Source: Microvirga sp. VF16 (GTDB lineage: Bacteria; Pseudomonadota; Alphaproteobacteria; Rhizobiales; Beijerinckiaceae). Taken from it: 64,000 nucleotides of DNA. The stretch lies in the NCBI RefSeq assembly GCF_016864375.1, contig NZ_CP069354.1:3011501-3075500 (forward strand), given 5' to 3'. Below the pieces are notes generated by a model, which saw nothing but the letters and a program-made list of their open reading frames with translations, did not search any database and was not told the origin of the DNA. The position numbers and the translations under genes were made by a program. Numbering within the stretch: position 1 is the first letter of the stretch; each line of letters begins with the position of its first letter. Positions 1 to 7,075 of this stretch are shown one piece after another.

Positions 1-391
1 GGTCGACCGAGGTGATGACCACGTGCTGCAGGCCGAGCTTCTCGACCGCCTTCGCCACGCTCTCGGGCTCTTGTCGATCGAGCGCCTGCGGCAGGCCAGT
101 CTTCACGTTGCAGAAGGCGCAGGCCCGGGTGCAGGTGTCGCCCATGATCATGAAGGTGGCGTGCTTCTTTTCCCAGCACTCACCGATATTCGGGCAGCCG
201 GCCTCCTCGCAGACCGTCACGAGCTTGTTCTCGCGCACGATCCGGTTGGTCTCGGCCCATTTGGGCGAGCCCGGCGCCTTCACGCGGATCCAGTCGGGCT
301 TGCGCTGCTGAACGGGCTGGTCCGGCCGATGCGCCTTTTCCGGGTGGCGAGGACGCTGATCCTTGTTCAGCAGGTCGAGAACGACGGCCAT
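1..391 (-). CDS. lipA: Lipoyl synthase LipA (N-terminal 130 residues; rest outside the window)
   Basis: Radical-SAM enzyme that inserts two sulfur atoms into protein-bound octanoyl groups, making the lipoyl cofactor used by the pyruvate dehydrogenase subunits encoded further along this window. The reading frame starts at ATG 391 with [16 protein letters not shown] and runs off the window edge. Both family signatures are visible: the auxiliary-cluster motif C-x4-C-x5-C ([12 protein letters not shown]) and the radical-SAM motif C-x3-C-x2-C (CTRACAFC), followed by [11 protein letters not shown]. LipA is usually about 310-340 aa, so roughly 60 percent is missing from view. The ribosome-binding region is a tandem 18-bp duplication (separate entry). 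Identity is near certain. Confidence 0.96.
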   Translation of the reverse strand, partial: MAVVLDLLNKDQRPRHPEKAHRPDQPVQQRKPDWIRVKAPGSPKWAETNRIVRENKLVTVCEEAGCPNIGECWEKKHATFMIMGDTCTRACAFCNVKTGLPQALDRQEPESVAKAVEKLGLQHVVITSVD

Positions 392-427
392 GAAGCTAAA
401 ACCCTTGAGGAAGCTAAAACCCTTGAG
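392..427 (-). repeat. Tandem 18-bp direct repeat at the lipA ribosome-binding site
   Basis: The 18-mer gaagctaaaacccttgag occurs twice back to back (392-409 and 410-427), abutting the lipA start codon. Read on the minus strand, each copy contains AAGGG, so the putative Shine-Dalgarno segment is present twice. The copy next to ATG 391 lies about 9-13 nt upstream and is the functional candidate. Confidence 0.9.
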
Positions 428-576
428 GCGAAGGGACCCCGCCCTTCCTGATGTGCCGCTGATTTAAGACTTTCGGCGCACATTCGCAAATGCTCAGATA
501 GCAGGGCTGCGTTTCATGCAGCTGTGGTTACCGTCGCTGCGGGGACCTCGAAGCCCGCCCGCCACCCCTCCCCGTC

Positions 577-789
577 ATCCCGGACGGCGAAGCCGATCCG
601 GGATCGTTGGCAGGATGTGGCGCGCGAACCTCAACACTGTCATCCCCGCGCAGGCGGGGATCCATAAACGCCCTCATGGCAGAATGAAGCTGCGTCAGCG
701 GTTATGGATCCCGGGCTCCGCTGCGCGGCCCCGGGATGACAGTGCTCTGTTTGTCCCGCGATCCCGGATCGGCTCGTGCCGTCCGGGAT
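577..789. repeat. Composite REP/BIME-like palindromic cluster
   Basis: Four stem-loops are arranged symmetrically in a 437-bp stretch without a convincing gene (392-828). The outer pair, 577-604 and 761-789, are near-identical hairpins in opposite orientation. The inner pair, 642-661 (ATCCCCGC...GCGGGGAT) and 708-737 (ATCCCGGG...CCCGGGAT), are framed by ACTGTCATCCC (from 636) and GGGATGACAGT (to 743), with GGATCCATAA (658-667) and TTATGGATCC (702-711) inside. Relatives occur at 8529-8629, 13472-13554 and 50079-50169. The arrangement is typical of bacterial interspersed mosaic elements. Confidence 0.8.
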
Positions 790-828
790 GACCCCTGGGG
801 GCTGGCATGACCCTCAGGCGTTAAGGCC

Positions 829-1092
829 TCACCGCTGCCGCAGCGCCGCCTCGAAGCTGGCGCGCTGGTCGATCCAGAACGTGCGATGCTCATGCATCTC
901 CTCCAGCACGGCATCGGCGAAGCGCTTGCGATTCTCGAAAAAGCACGGCGGGCCAAGACCGCCCTGGCAGCGACGCTCGTTGCGGCAGGAGCGCTTGCGA
1001 CACTCGCCCGGCATGTGGATGACGTCGGCGAGACGACGCAGGGCATCGTCGACATCGGGCATGCGGGACAGGATGTGCTGAACACGGCTCAT
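829..1092 (-). CDS. Small Cys-rich conserved-looking protein, function unknown
   Basis: An 87-aa protein, start ATG 1092 (MSRVQHILSRMPDVDD). An upstream in-frame extension to 1233 exists but reads like non-coding sequence. The protein has an amphipathic N-terminal helix, then a cluster of four cysteines in CRKRSCRNERRCQGG...PPCF (about residues 32-51), suggesting a small metal-binding or disulfide motif, then a charged helical tail. I do not recognise a named family. It is the first open reading frame downstream, on the same strand, of the SOS-boxed promoter at 1484-1512, about 385 nt after the predicted transcript start, so it may be damage-inducible. That link is inference. The Cys pattern supports a real gene. 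Confidence 0.6.
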   Translation of the reverse strand: MSRVQHILSRMPDVDDALRRLADVIHMPGECRKRSCRNERRCQGGLGPPCFFENRKRFADAVLEEMHEHRTFWIDQRASFEAALRQR

Positions 1093-1264
1093 GACAAAAC
1101 CTCGAAGCAATGAAGGATTGGAAAAGACTTTTGGGAAGAAAAGGCGTGCGCCTGCGGGCCCGCGAGCCTTTTCGGCTCCGAGCCTTCTGAGGCAATCGAG
1201 GGTGGCGCGACAGGCAGCCCGGCTCGATGGCAATTTGTTTGGAAGAGCCGGATATGCCCTTCGC

Positions 1265-1476
1265 GCACGGCTTCTTTAGGCGGACAGGAGAGGCCGGCTC
1301 AGTCAACCGCCGCAGGCGGTGACCGTCTGCGCGACGGCGGCCTGCGACCGATCCCGACGACCAACCCACATCCTGGGCCTCCCGTCGGATGAGGCTGCGT
1401 CACCTCACCCACGGGACCGTGCCTGCTCCCACACTGCGACGCCTCGCGAGCGCGCCCCTCGCCAGGAGCAGATCTA
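1265..1476 (-). ncRNA. Candidate structured RNA or long structured 5' leader
   Basis: On the minus strand, immediately downstream of a near-consensus promoter, three strong stem-loops follow one another. 1465-1471 pairs with 1422-1428 (CTGCTCC/GGAGCAG), enclosing an inner GCGAG/CTCGC stem. 1381-1415 has CCCGT/ACGGG plus GGTGAGG/CCTCATC. 1311-1346 has CGCAGGC/GCCTGCG with an inner CCGTC/GACGG stem. The first hairpin begins where the transcript should start. No credible open reading frame fits. I do not recognise 6S, RNase P, SRP or tmRNA signatures. It is either a free small RNA or the leader of the 829-1092 gene. Confidence 0.4.
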
Positions 1477-1483
1477 AGGCAAC

Positions 1484-1512
1484 GATATAGCCGAGGTTAG
1501 GATCATTGTCAA
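1484..1512 (-). promoter_or_regulatory. Near-consensus sigma-70 promoter reading leftward
   Basis: Minus strand: -35 TTGACA (1512-1507), exactly 17 nt of spacer, and -10 TATATC (1489-1484). The predicted start of transcription is near 1477. An SOS box abuts the -35 on its upstream side. Confidence 0.65.
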
Positions 1513-1527
1513 GAACAAAATAGGAAC
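1513..1527. promoter_or_regulatory. Putative LexA operator (SOS box)
   Basis: GAAC-AAAATAG-GAAC matches GAAC-N7-GAAC, the reverse complement of the alphaproteobacterial SOS box GTTC-N7-GTTC. It touches the -35 element of the leftward promoter at 1484-1512. The same motif precedes lexA at 43933-43947. Confidence 0.65.
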
Positions 1528-1802
1528 ACTGACCATATCTTTAGACGTGTGCGTTCACTTGGAAGGATGTGATTGGCATCAGACGTATGGATTCCGCCTT
1601 GATTTTCGGCACCCAACAGGCGAGAAGATACATCATCCGAATTGAGTTCAGCGCTGACAACTCTGGGTATCACTTTTGGAGATGTTGGGGCGTGGTTGTT
1701 TGCCCTCTGGACCTGCATTGATTGGTTTCTCAACCTCGATTTGCATACGGAGGCATTCATGAAAGCTACGTTCAAAACTGGTATGGAAGCTCTCGCGGTT
1801 CT
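1528..1802. other. AT-rich stretch without a confident gene
   Basis: Base composition drops relative to the surrounding core genes. Short plus-strand frames exist: ATG 1587 to TGA 1721 (44 aa, MDSALIFGTQQARRYIIRIE...), and an overlapping frame ending at the TAG near 1812 (ending MKATFKTGMEALAVLWA). None has a clear ribosome-binding site or a recognisable family. They could be remnants of a decayed gene or a short peptide upstream of the tRNA-like RNA. I do not call a CDS here. Confidence 0.4.
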
Positions 1803-1908
1803 GTGGGCCTAGTTGGGCGAGCAACCACGCCATCAACAATAAGATTGTTGAATTCAGAGTTTTAGCTGAAAGACCGCGTGGGACGGTGCAAGTCCGTCCC
1901 CCACACCA
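1803..1908 (+). ncRNA. tRNA-like RNA element or tRNA pseudogene ending in CCA
   Basis: The 3' end looks like a tRNA: T-arm GACGG (1882-1886), loop TGCAAGT (canonical TTCAAGT with one change at position 55), CCGTC (1894-1898), acceptor CCCCAC (1899-1904), discriminator A, CCA (1906-1908). GTGGG at 1803-1807 pairs with CCCAC at 1900-1904. CCACGC (1825-1830) pairs with GCGTGG (1876-1881), enclosing two hairpins: CAACA-ATAAGAT-TGTTG (1834-1850), shaped like an anticodon arm, and TTCAG...CTGAA (1853-1870). A strong terminator follows directly. At 106 nt with a poor D-arm it is not a normal tRNA. It may be a tRNA-derived island attachment remnant or a distinct tRNA-like RNA. Confidence 0.45.
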
Positions 1909-1912
1909 ATTC

Positions 1913-1940
1913 AAAAAGCCCCGGCGACCCGGGGCTTTTT
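1913..1940. terminator. Symmetric bidirectional rho-independent terminator
   Basis: A 12-bp stem (AAAAAGCCCCGG with CCGGGGCTTTTT, loop 1925-1928) gives a T-run on both strands. It closes the minus-strand metallopeptidase gene ending at 1945 and also terminates plus-strand transcription through the tRNA-like element, implying that a rightward transcript exists. Confidence 0.85.
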
Positions 1941-1944
1941 CCAT

Positions 1945-3144
1945 TCATTTTTGACGTCGAAATGGGACGACCGTTCCAAGACTCTCGACTCGTTTGGAGT
2001 GCGAAGTCTCACGAGTTTTAAGTTGAACGAGTTCCCCTTCTTTCTCTAGGAACCAACCTTCGGGTAGGCTCACTAAGCGTTCTATATCCTTGGGAGACAT
2101 CGTAAATTCAACGGCAAGGAGATCTCTCTTCGTTCGGATACCGGAAGTTACAACCAAATTGAGTGCTTCACGCAGAACGCGAGGCTCCGACAACGGCCAT
2201 TGACGATCAAGAGGCTCTTCTTTCGTCCATCCCTTTGCTGAGTGCAGTTTGTAAAGATCTGTTACATATCCCGCAGGGATGATCTCAAGATCCGCGAGAC
2301 GATGAATTTGGGCCTTGATTGAAACTCGCCACCGCTCTTTCAGAGAAAGAAACGACGAAAGCGATGGTCGCGCTACCTCGTGCGGGTATGTTGTCGATGG
2401 CATGAGGAATGCACTTGCCAACCTGAATGCTTGAGCCTCAATTTCTTTGATGTTTGTTTCAAATTCTTCTGGTGTGACATTCTTATGAAGAACCGCATGC
2501 GCAAGTTCGTGCGCCCCATCCATTTGTCGCCGAGGGAATGACATCTTATCAGTTGCAAGAAGAATATGTGGACGCTCTTCCTCAACAGACCAGCCACATA
2601 AACCATCCAAGCGAGATGTACCCATCTCGATAGTACCAACGATAATGCCAATACGCTCGAGTAGACCGACAATATCTCCGCATGGGCCCTCCCCCATGTT
2701 CCAATGATGCCGAAGCTCCAATGCTATCCGCTCGATATCATCCTCGCGCAGCTGCTTCCATGAAGCCCCTTTAAGCACGTCAGGAATGTCAACGGGTGGG
2801 AAATCCACATAGTGCTGCAGGATTGAGCTAACCTCCTGTAGCCATTTCATCTGTGAATGTTGATAACGAATATCTCCGGCCAACGTGTTTGAAAGTTGCC
2901 GATGAAACATCGGTCGAGCAGATTCAAAAAGCGGACGCAAGAAAAACTCACGTCGAACGCCAAGGCTACCAGAAAGAGCTGACAACGCCTCAGCATCTGG
3001 CGCGATCTCTCCCTTCTCCCATCGACTTACAGTGCTCGAAACAACACCAAGAGCTTCTGCCAATTGTTTTTGGGTTTTTATACGACGAGCGGCCCGAACT
3101 TCTGAAAGTCGGGCCGGCACGAATCCAGGCGTTCCTACACGCAT
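1945..3144 (-). CDS. HTH-XRE / ImmA-IrrE family metallopeptidase-regulator
   Basis: A 399-aa protein. Residues about 11-70 form an XRE-type helix-turn-helix (RLSEVRAARRIKTQKQLAEA...SSTVSRWEKGE). The C-terminal half is an ImmA/IrrE zinc peptidase domain with HELAH at residues 212-216 and the usual downstream glutamate region EIEAQAFRLASAFLMP. Family members cleave or antagonise XRE repressors in phages, integrative elements and stress responses (ImmA of ICEBs1, IrrE of Deinococcus). The target here is unknown. I chose ATG 3144 over GTG 3180 because AAGGA lies 7-9 nt upstream of it. The gene follows the 3199-3897 gene by 54 bp on the same strand and is probably co-transcribed. The neighbourhood is AT-richer than the core genes, suggesting horizontal origin. 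Confidence 0.88.
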   Translation of the reverse strand: MRVGTPGFVPARLSEVRAARRIKTQKQLAEALGVVSSTVSRWEKGEIAPDAEALSALSGSLGVRREFFLRPLFESARPMFHRQLSNTLAGDIRYQHSQMKWLQEVSSILQHYVDFPPVDIPDVLKGASWKQLREDDIERIALELRHHWNMGEGPCGDIVGLLERIGIIVGTIEMGTSRLDGLCGWSVEEERPHILLATDKMSFPRRQMDGAHELAHAVLHKNVTPEEFETNIKEIEAQAFRLASAFLMPSTTYPHEVARPSLSSFLSLKERWRVSIKAQIHRLADLEIIPAGYVTDLYKLHSAKGWTKEEPLDRQWPLSEPRVLREALNLVVTSGIRTKRDLLAVEFTMSPKDIERLVSLPEGWFLEKEGELVQLKTRETSHSKRVESLGTVVPFRRQK

Positions 3145-3198
3145 CTTCTTGTCCTTACTGCCTAACGGTAGCCCTCTCACCGAGCGGCAAGCGGGTTG

Positions 3199-3897
3199 TT
3201 ATGTTCCTGTTCCTTTCTTTTCTTCAGCGGGCGTTTCCGGCGGAACAAAAGGCGTTACCCCTTTCTTCAGCTTCACACTTGGAGCCGACGGAGTCGGCGA
3301 CGTCGGTTCTAGCGGCAGATCTGCGTGACCACTCATGAATTTATCAAGCGGTTCGTAGAACAGGAAGCTGTGGTAGTTTGAGTCGATGATGCCTATGGCA
3401 ATTTCTTCAATCTGACCAGCCCGCTCTCGATGACGCGATACAAGGAGGACTACAAAAATGTCACCCATTTTCGGACCTGTCTCGTCAAAGCCCAACCGTG
3501 GCGTGAGGTTATAGTTCAAACTCACACCAGAGGCGCGGGACCTATTCTTTGAGGGGAGTGCTTTCGGTTCAGGCATTGCGGCCATTCCAAAGATAATTCC
3601 TTGGCTTTGCACCTCAAACCGCACGAATGGCTGAAAGACTTTCAGGTCGGTTGTTGGAATTACCCCTCCATCGAGCAAACGACCACCATGAACCTGACAA
3701 ATTTCCTCAAAGCGCTCCTCCATCATCCGAAACCGGAGCTGGCCCTCACTGCCTCGTGCCCGACGCTTATCCCGAAGACCTGTATGATCCCGGACGATCT
3801 CATGAGCCTTTAGAGCTTCAGCGCGAAGGCCGTCCTCTAGACTGAGCAACAGATCTTTGGTGAGAGCGATGGCTAAGAGGCGTTTCACAGGCATCAT
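3199..3897 (-). CDS. Hypothetical protein upstream of the ImmA/IrrE gene
   Basis: A 232-aa protein that I do not recognise. Start at ATG 3897 or the adjacent ATG 3894; AAGGGA lies about 9 nt upstream, while an in-frame start at 3939 lacks one. The N-terminal part is helical and charged (TKDLLLSLEDGLRAEALKAHEIVRD). The middle looks like an alpha/beta domain with hydrophobic strands (MGDIFVVLLVSRHRERAGQIEEIAIGI split by short loops). The last 40 residues are Pro/Thr/Lys-rich and probably disordered. No signal peptide or membrane segment. With the following metallopeptidase gene it forms a two-gene unit. It might be the partner, substrate or effector of that protease, but this rests on position only. 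Confidence 0.6.
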   Translation of the reverse strand: MMPVKRLLAIALTKDLLLSLEDGLRAEALKAHEIVRDHTGLRDKRRARGSEGQLRFRMMEERFEEICQVHGGRLLDGGVIPTTDLKVFQPFVRFEVQSQGIIFGMAAMPEPKALPSKNRSRASGVSLNYNLTPRLGFDETGPKMGDIFVVLLVSRHRERAGQIEEIAIGIIDSNYHSFLFYEPLDKFMSGHADLPLEPTSPTPSAPSVKLKKGVTPFVPPETPAEEKKGTGT

Positions 3898-3970
3898 TCG
3901 GCATTCCCTTACAGTTGCGCACAAGCCGAAAATTGCCATGAAATTTTGCGCAAAGCAAAGCTTGCGGAAT

Positions 3971-4000
3971 ATTATCCACAGAGAACTAAGGTTGCCGCAA
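3971..4000 (-). promoter_or_regulatory. Possible promoter of the 3199-3897/1945-3144 unit
   Basis: Minus strand: TTGCGG (4000-3995) and GATAAT (3976-3971) separated by 18 nt, about 70 bp upstream of the ATG at 3897. The -10 is good and the -35 moderate. Confidence 0.35.
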
Positions 4001-4060
4001 GGTAATCATTGCGCATTCAAAGGCGCATAGATCAGCAGTAGATGCCATCCCAATCCATCC

Positions 4061-4549
4061 TCACCCCGCCGACGAAACACCCCTTCCCCGCTCCGAACCA
4101 TTCCACTCCGCGAACTCCGCCACCAGTTCCATGAACCGCTCGTCCGAAGGATCGGTTTCGAAGCTGTGAACGGCTGATGTCGTCGCCCAGGGCAGCTTCT
4201 CGCCCGTGTACATTTCGACATAGGGCGGAAACTCTCCTGCATCCTCCAGCATGGCGGTGCGCACGTTGACGAATTCGTCCAGGCCTTCGGGCCGGGTGAA
4301 GAGCCAGCTCATGCAATGCGGGCAGAAGAAGTGGCGCGTGGCGCCGTGAAGGCCGCCGATCACGGGTTCGCCCTGCACCACCTCGAAGGCCTGGCTCGGA
4401 TAGAGAACGCTCAACGAGAAGGCGCTGGCGGTCATGCGCTGGCAGCCCGTGCAGTGGCAGGCCATGGTGACGATGGGCGCGCCATGCACGCGAAACCGCA
4501 CCTGACCGCACCGACATTCGCCGTTCCGTGTTCCGTCCTGATCCGCCAT
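4061..4549 (-). CDS. GFA-family (CENP-V/GFA domain) protein
   Basis: A 162-aa protein of the glutathione-dependent formaldehyde-activating enzyme family, a small zinc-binding fold. The name overstates function, since most members have no proven activity. Zinc-ligand motifs are visible in order: [10 protein letters not shown] near the N-terminus, [12 protein letters not shown], and CPHC followed by MSWLF. Start taken at ATG 4549 (MADQDGTRN), preceded by AGGACGA; an upstream in-frame extension to 4630 overlaps the end of the neighbouring gene and lacks family similarity. It lies 31 bp downstream of the MocR regulator on the same strand, so it may be read from the same transcript. Cytosolic. Confidence 0.85.
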   Translation of the reverse strand: MADQDGTRNGECRCGQVRFRVHGAPIVTMACHCTGCQRMTASAFSLSVLYPSQAFEVVQGEPVIGGLHGATRHFFCPHCMSWLFTRPEGLDEFVNVRTAMLEDAGEFPPYVEMYTGEKLPWATTSAVHSFETDPSDERFMELVAEFAEWNGSERGRGVSSAG

Positions 4550-4580
4550 CGCGTCGTCCTTTCGTTTGGTCTTCGTCGTC

Positions 4581-5990
4581 TCACGCGGCCTGCCGCATCG
4601 CTTTCGCGAGCACGGTGAAAATTCTTTCATCCGTGCATTGCGCCACGTTGAAGCGCATGAAATTTTTCGCCGTCTGCAACGCGCTGAAAACGTTGCCGGG
4701 CGCGAGCACGATGCCCTCGTTCAGCGCATGGCGCGCCACGTCGGCCGCATCGATTCCGTCCGGCATCCGGCACCAGACGAGCATGCCGGCCTTCGGCACG
4801 ACCCAGGGCTCGATGCCAAGGGAGCGCAGGCGCGCGATGGTCAGCGCCATGGCTCTTGAGAGCCGCGTGCGCAGGGCCTCCATGTATTTGCGGTAACCGC
4901 TGCTGCCGAGCACGCTCAGCACGAGCTCCTCCGACAGGCGGCTGCTGGCAAAGCCGGTGGCGATGCGCAGATCGGTGAGCTTCTCGATCCAGTCCGGCTT
5001 TGCGGCGATGTAGCCGCAGCGGAAGGACGCCGAGAGGGTTTTGGAGAAGCTGCCGATCCGCACGACGCGCTCGAGCCCGTCGAGTGCCGCAAGACGCGCC
5101 GCGGGCTCCGTTTCGAAATCGGCAAAAATGTCGTCCTCGATGACGATCAGATCGTGGTCCTCGGCGAGCTTGAGGAGCTTGTGCGCCGTGCCGGCGGAAA
5201 GCGTGGCGCCCGTCGGGTTGTGCAGGCCGGAATTGGTGATGTAGAGGCGCGGACGATGCCGGACGAGCGCCTGCTCGAACAGCTCCAGGTTCGGCCCCGT
5301 CGGCGTATAGGGAATGCCGACCACGACGGCCTGCTGGGCGCGCAATAGCGCGAGGAAGTTGAAGTAGCACGGGTCGTCGACCAGCACGACGTCCCCGGGC
5401 TGGATCAGCAGCCGGCACACGAGATCGATCGCCTGCGTGCCCGCATCCGTCAGCAGGATCTGATCAGGCAGTGCCTGGAATCCCTGCTCGGCCATGCGCC
5501 GCGACAGGAACTGGCGCAGGGTGCTGAGGCCCAGCGGCGTGCCGTAATCCGTGAGGCCGGCGATGTCCTTCGTGCGGGCGAGGCTGCGCAGGGCGCGGCG
5601 GATCTCCTCCTCCGGCATCCAGGCGCTGGGAAGCCAGCCGCAGCCCGGCTTGAGCACTTCGTCCTTCGCCTCCAGCGATTGCCGCGAGACCCAGAACGGA
5701 TCGATGGCACGGTCGAGACGCGGCGCGAGCTCCGTCAGCGACAGGGGCGCGAGCGGCGCGGCGCTGTAGAAGCCGGCACCGGGCCGGGAGCGGATGACGC
5801 CTTCCGCCGCCAGCCGGTCATAAGCCTCCACCACGGTGGATTTCGACACCTGCATGGTGCGGGCAACATTGCGGATGGAGGGAAGCTTCGCGCCGGGCGT
5901 GAGCGAGCGGCTTGAGATCTGGCCGCGGATCGAGAGCATGACGCGCTCGACCAGCGTTCCATCGGGCTTGAGCGTCGAGAGATCGTCCAC
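4581..5990 (-). CDS. MocR-type transcriptional regulator (GntR HTH fused to aminotransferase domain)
   Basis: A 469-aa protein. Residues about 10-75 are a GntR winged helix ([21 protein letters not shown], then [23 protein letters not shown]). The rest is a fold-type I PLP-dependent aminotransferase-like domain with the lysine motif GSFSKTLS, the N-[PTG] motif HNPTGATLS and [10 protein letters not shown]. MocR proteins use PLP or an aminated PLP adduct as ligand, not usually for transamination. It is divergent from the EamA exporter gene at 6089, the classic arrangement in which a MocR regulator controls a neighbouring amino-acid or metabolite exporter. Specific ligand unknown. Confidence 0.9.
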   Translation of the reverse strand: MDDLSTLKPDGTLVERVMLSIRGQISSRSLTPGAKLPSIRNVARTMQVSKSTVVEAYDRLAAEGVIRSRPGAGFYSAAPLAPLSLTELAPRLDRAIDPFWVSRQSLEAKDEVLKPGCGWLPSAWMPEEEIRRALRSLARTKDIAGLTDYGTPLGLSTLRQFLSRRMAEQGFQALPDQILLTDAGTQAIDLVCRLLIQPGDVVLVDDPCYFNFLALLRAQQAVVVGIPYTPTGPNLELFEQALVRHRPRLYITNSGLHNPTGATLSAGTAHKLLKLAEDHDLIVIEDDIFADFETEPAARLAALDGLERVVRIGSFSKTLSASFRCGYIAAKPDWIEKLTDLRIATGFASSRLSEELVLSVLGSSGYRKYMEALRTRLSRAMALTIARLRSLGIEPWVVPKAGMLVWCRMPDGIDAADVARHALNEGIVLAPGNVFSALQTAKNFMRFNVAQCTDERIFTVLAKAMRQAA

Positions 5991-6011
5991 TGTACCGCCC
6001 CTTGTTCCATG

Positions 6012-6041
6012 ACAGTTCGGTAAGACTGTACTGCACTGTCT
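6012..6041. promoter_or_regulatory. Putative MocR operator between the divergent genes
   Basis: ACTGT occurs at 6025-6029 and 6035-6039, a 10-bp (one helical turn) direct repeat, with ACAGT at 6012-6016. Positions 6023-6041 (AGACTGTACTGCACTGTCT) also form an imperfect palindrome. Direct repeats with helical spacing are characteristic of GabR/PdxR-type regulators. The site lies in the 98-bp gap between 4581-5990 and 6089-6991. Confidence 0.4.
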
Positions 6042-6088
6042 CTGGAAAAGCGATGCCTTTCCGATGAAATCGGAGCATGGAGGCGAGC

Positions 6089-6991
6089 ATGGACAAGACG
6101 ACAGAGGGTTGGGTCAGCGGCTTTCTTGGGGTGCTGATCTTCAGCGGCTCCCTGCCGGCGACGCGCGTTGCAGTTTTCGATTTCGACCCGCTGTTTCTGA
6201 CCGTCGCGCGGGCGACCGTCGCAGGTTTGTTGGGGGCGGCGCTTCTGTTCAGCCTGCGTGAGAGGCGGCCCGAACGCCGCGATCTCTTGTCGCTTGCCAT
6301 CGTCTCAGCCGGCGTGGTGATCGGCTTTCCGCTGCTCACCGCGCTCGCGCTTCAGCATATCACCACCGCGCATTCCATCGTCTTCGTCGGCCTGCTTCCT
6401 CTGTCGACAGCGATCTTCGGCGTCATCCGGGGCAGCGAGCGGCCGAGGCCGGCCTTCTGGATCTTCTCAGGCATCGGCGGCGCGCTGGTGGCCGGCTTCG
6501 CCCTGGTCCAGAGCGGCTCGGCCTCTTCCATCGGCGACCTGCTGATGCTGGGCGCCATCGTGCTGTGCGGCCTCGGCTATGCGGAGGGCGCGAGCCTCGC
6601 GCGGCGCCTAGGGGGATGGCAGGTCATCTCCTGGGCGCTGGTGTTGTCGCTACCCGTCACTGTCGGGCTCACGCTTTTCACGCTGCCCGCCTCCTGGAGC
6701 GGAATCGGCCTCCCCGCCTGGCTCGGGCTGGCTTACGTCTCGCTGTTCTCCATGCTGATCGGCTTCGTGTTCTGGTATCGCGGCCTGGCGCTGGGCGGCA
6801 TCGCGGGCGTGGGCCAATTGCAGCTGCTCCAGCCCTTCTTCGGTTTCGTCCTGTCGGCTCTGCTTCTGAACGAGGCTGTCGGCTGGCCGATGATCGCCGT
6901 CACCCTCGCGGTGATTGGCTGTGTGGCCGGTGCGAAGCGCTTCGCAAAACCGCCTGAAGCCAAGGCTGGACTTGCAATCGCATCGCGATAA
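6089..6991 (+). CDS. EamA/DMT-family inner-membrane exporter
   Basis: A 300-aa protein with about ten hydrophobic segments in two EamA repeats (for example FLGVLIFSGSLPATRVAVF, IVFVGLLPLSTAIFGVI, LGLAYVSLFSMLIGFVFWYRGL, PMIAVTLAVIGCVAGA). Such transporters typically export amino acids or small metabolites. ATG 6089 is preferred over ATG 6077 because GGAGG lies 7 nt before it. Divergent from the MocR regulator, its probable controller. Substrate not predictable from sequence. Confidence 0.88.
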   Translation: MDKTTEGWVSGFLGVLIFSGSLPATRVAVFDFDPLFLTVARATVAGLLGAALLFSLRERRPERRDLLSLAIVSAGVVIGFPLLTALALQHITTAHSIVFVGLLPLSTAIFGVIRGSERPRPAFWIFSGIGGALVAGFALVQSGSASSIGDLLMLGAIVLCGLGYAEGASLARRLGGWQVISWALVLSLPVTVGLTLFTLPASWSGIGLPAWLGLAYVSLFSMLIGFVFWYRGLALGGIAGVGQLQLLQPFFGFVLSALLLNEAVGWPMIAVTLAVIGCVAGAKRFAKPPEAKAGLAIASR

Positions 6992-7008
6992 GCCGCATCG
7001 ACTTGCAC

Positions 7009-7041
7009 GAAAAAGCAAATGGCCGGGACGAACCCGGCCAT
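7009..7041 (-). terminator. Terminator of the pdh operon (after lpd)
   Basis: Perfect stem ATGGCCGGG/CCCGGCCAT at 7019-7041. On the minus strand it is followed by TTTGCTTTTTC (7018-7008). It lies 35 bp beyond the lpd stop codon. Confidence 0.75.
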
Positions 7042-7075
7042 GCGACAGTCAAAAATCCCGGCGGGCGGTGCCCGC

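Noticed and set aside
1265..1908. tmRNA (one-piece or permuted two-piece) at the CCA-ending element or the structured leader
   Set aside because: No tag-peptide reading frame ending in ...ALAA-type residues is visible, and the CCA end is followed at once by a terminator, unlike permuted genes where the coding piece follows.
1648..1944. Minus-strand 98-codon frame through the tRNA-like element
   Set aside because: It starts inside the terminator and runs through the structured RNA; no ribosome-binding site.
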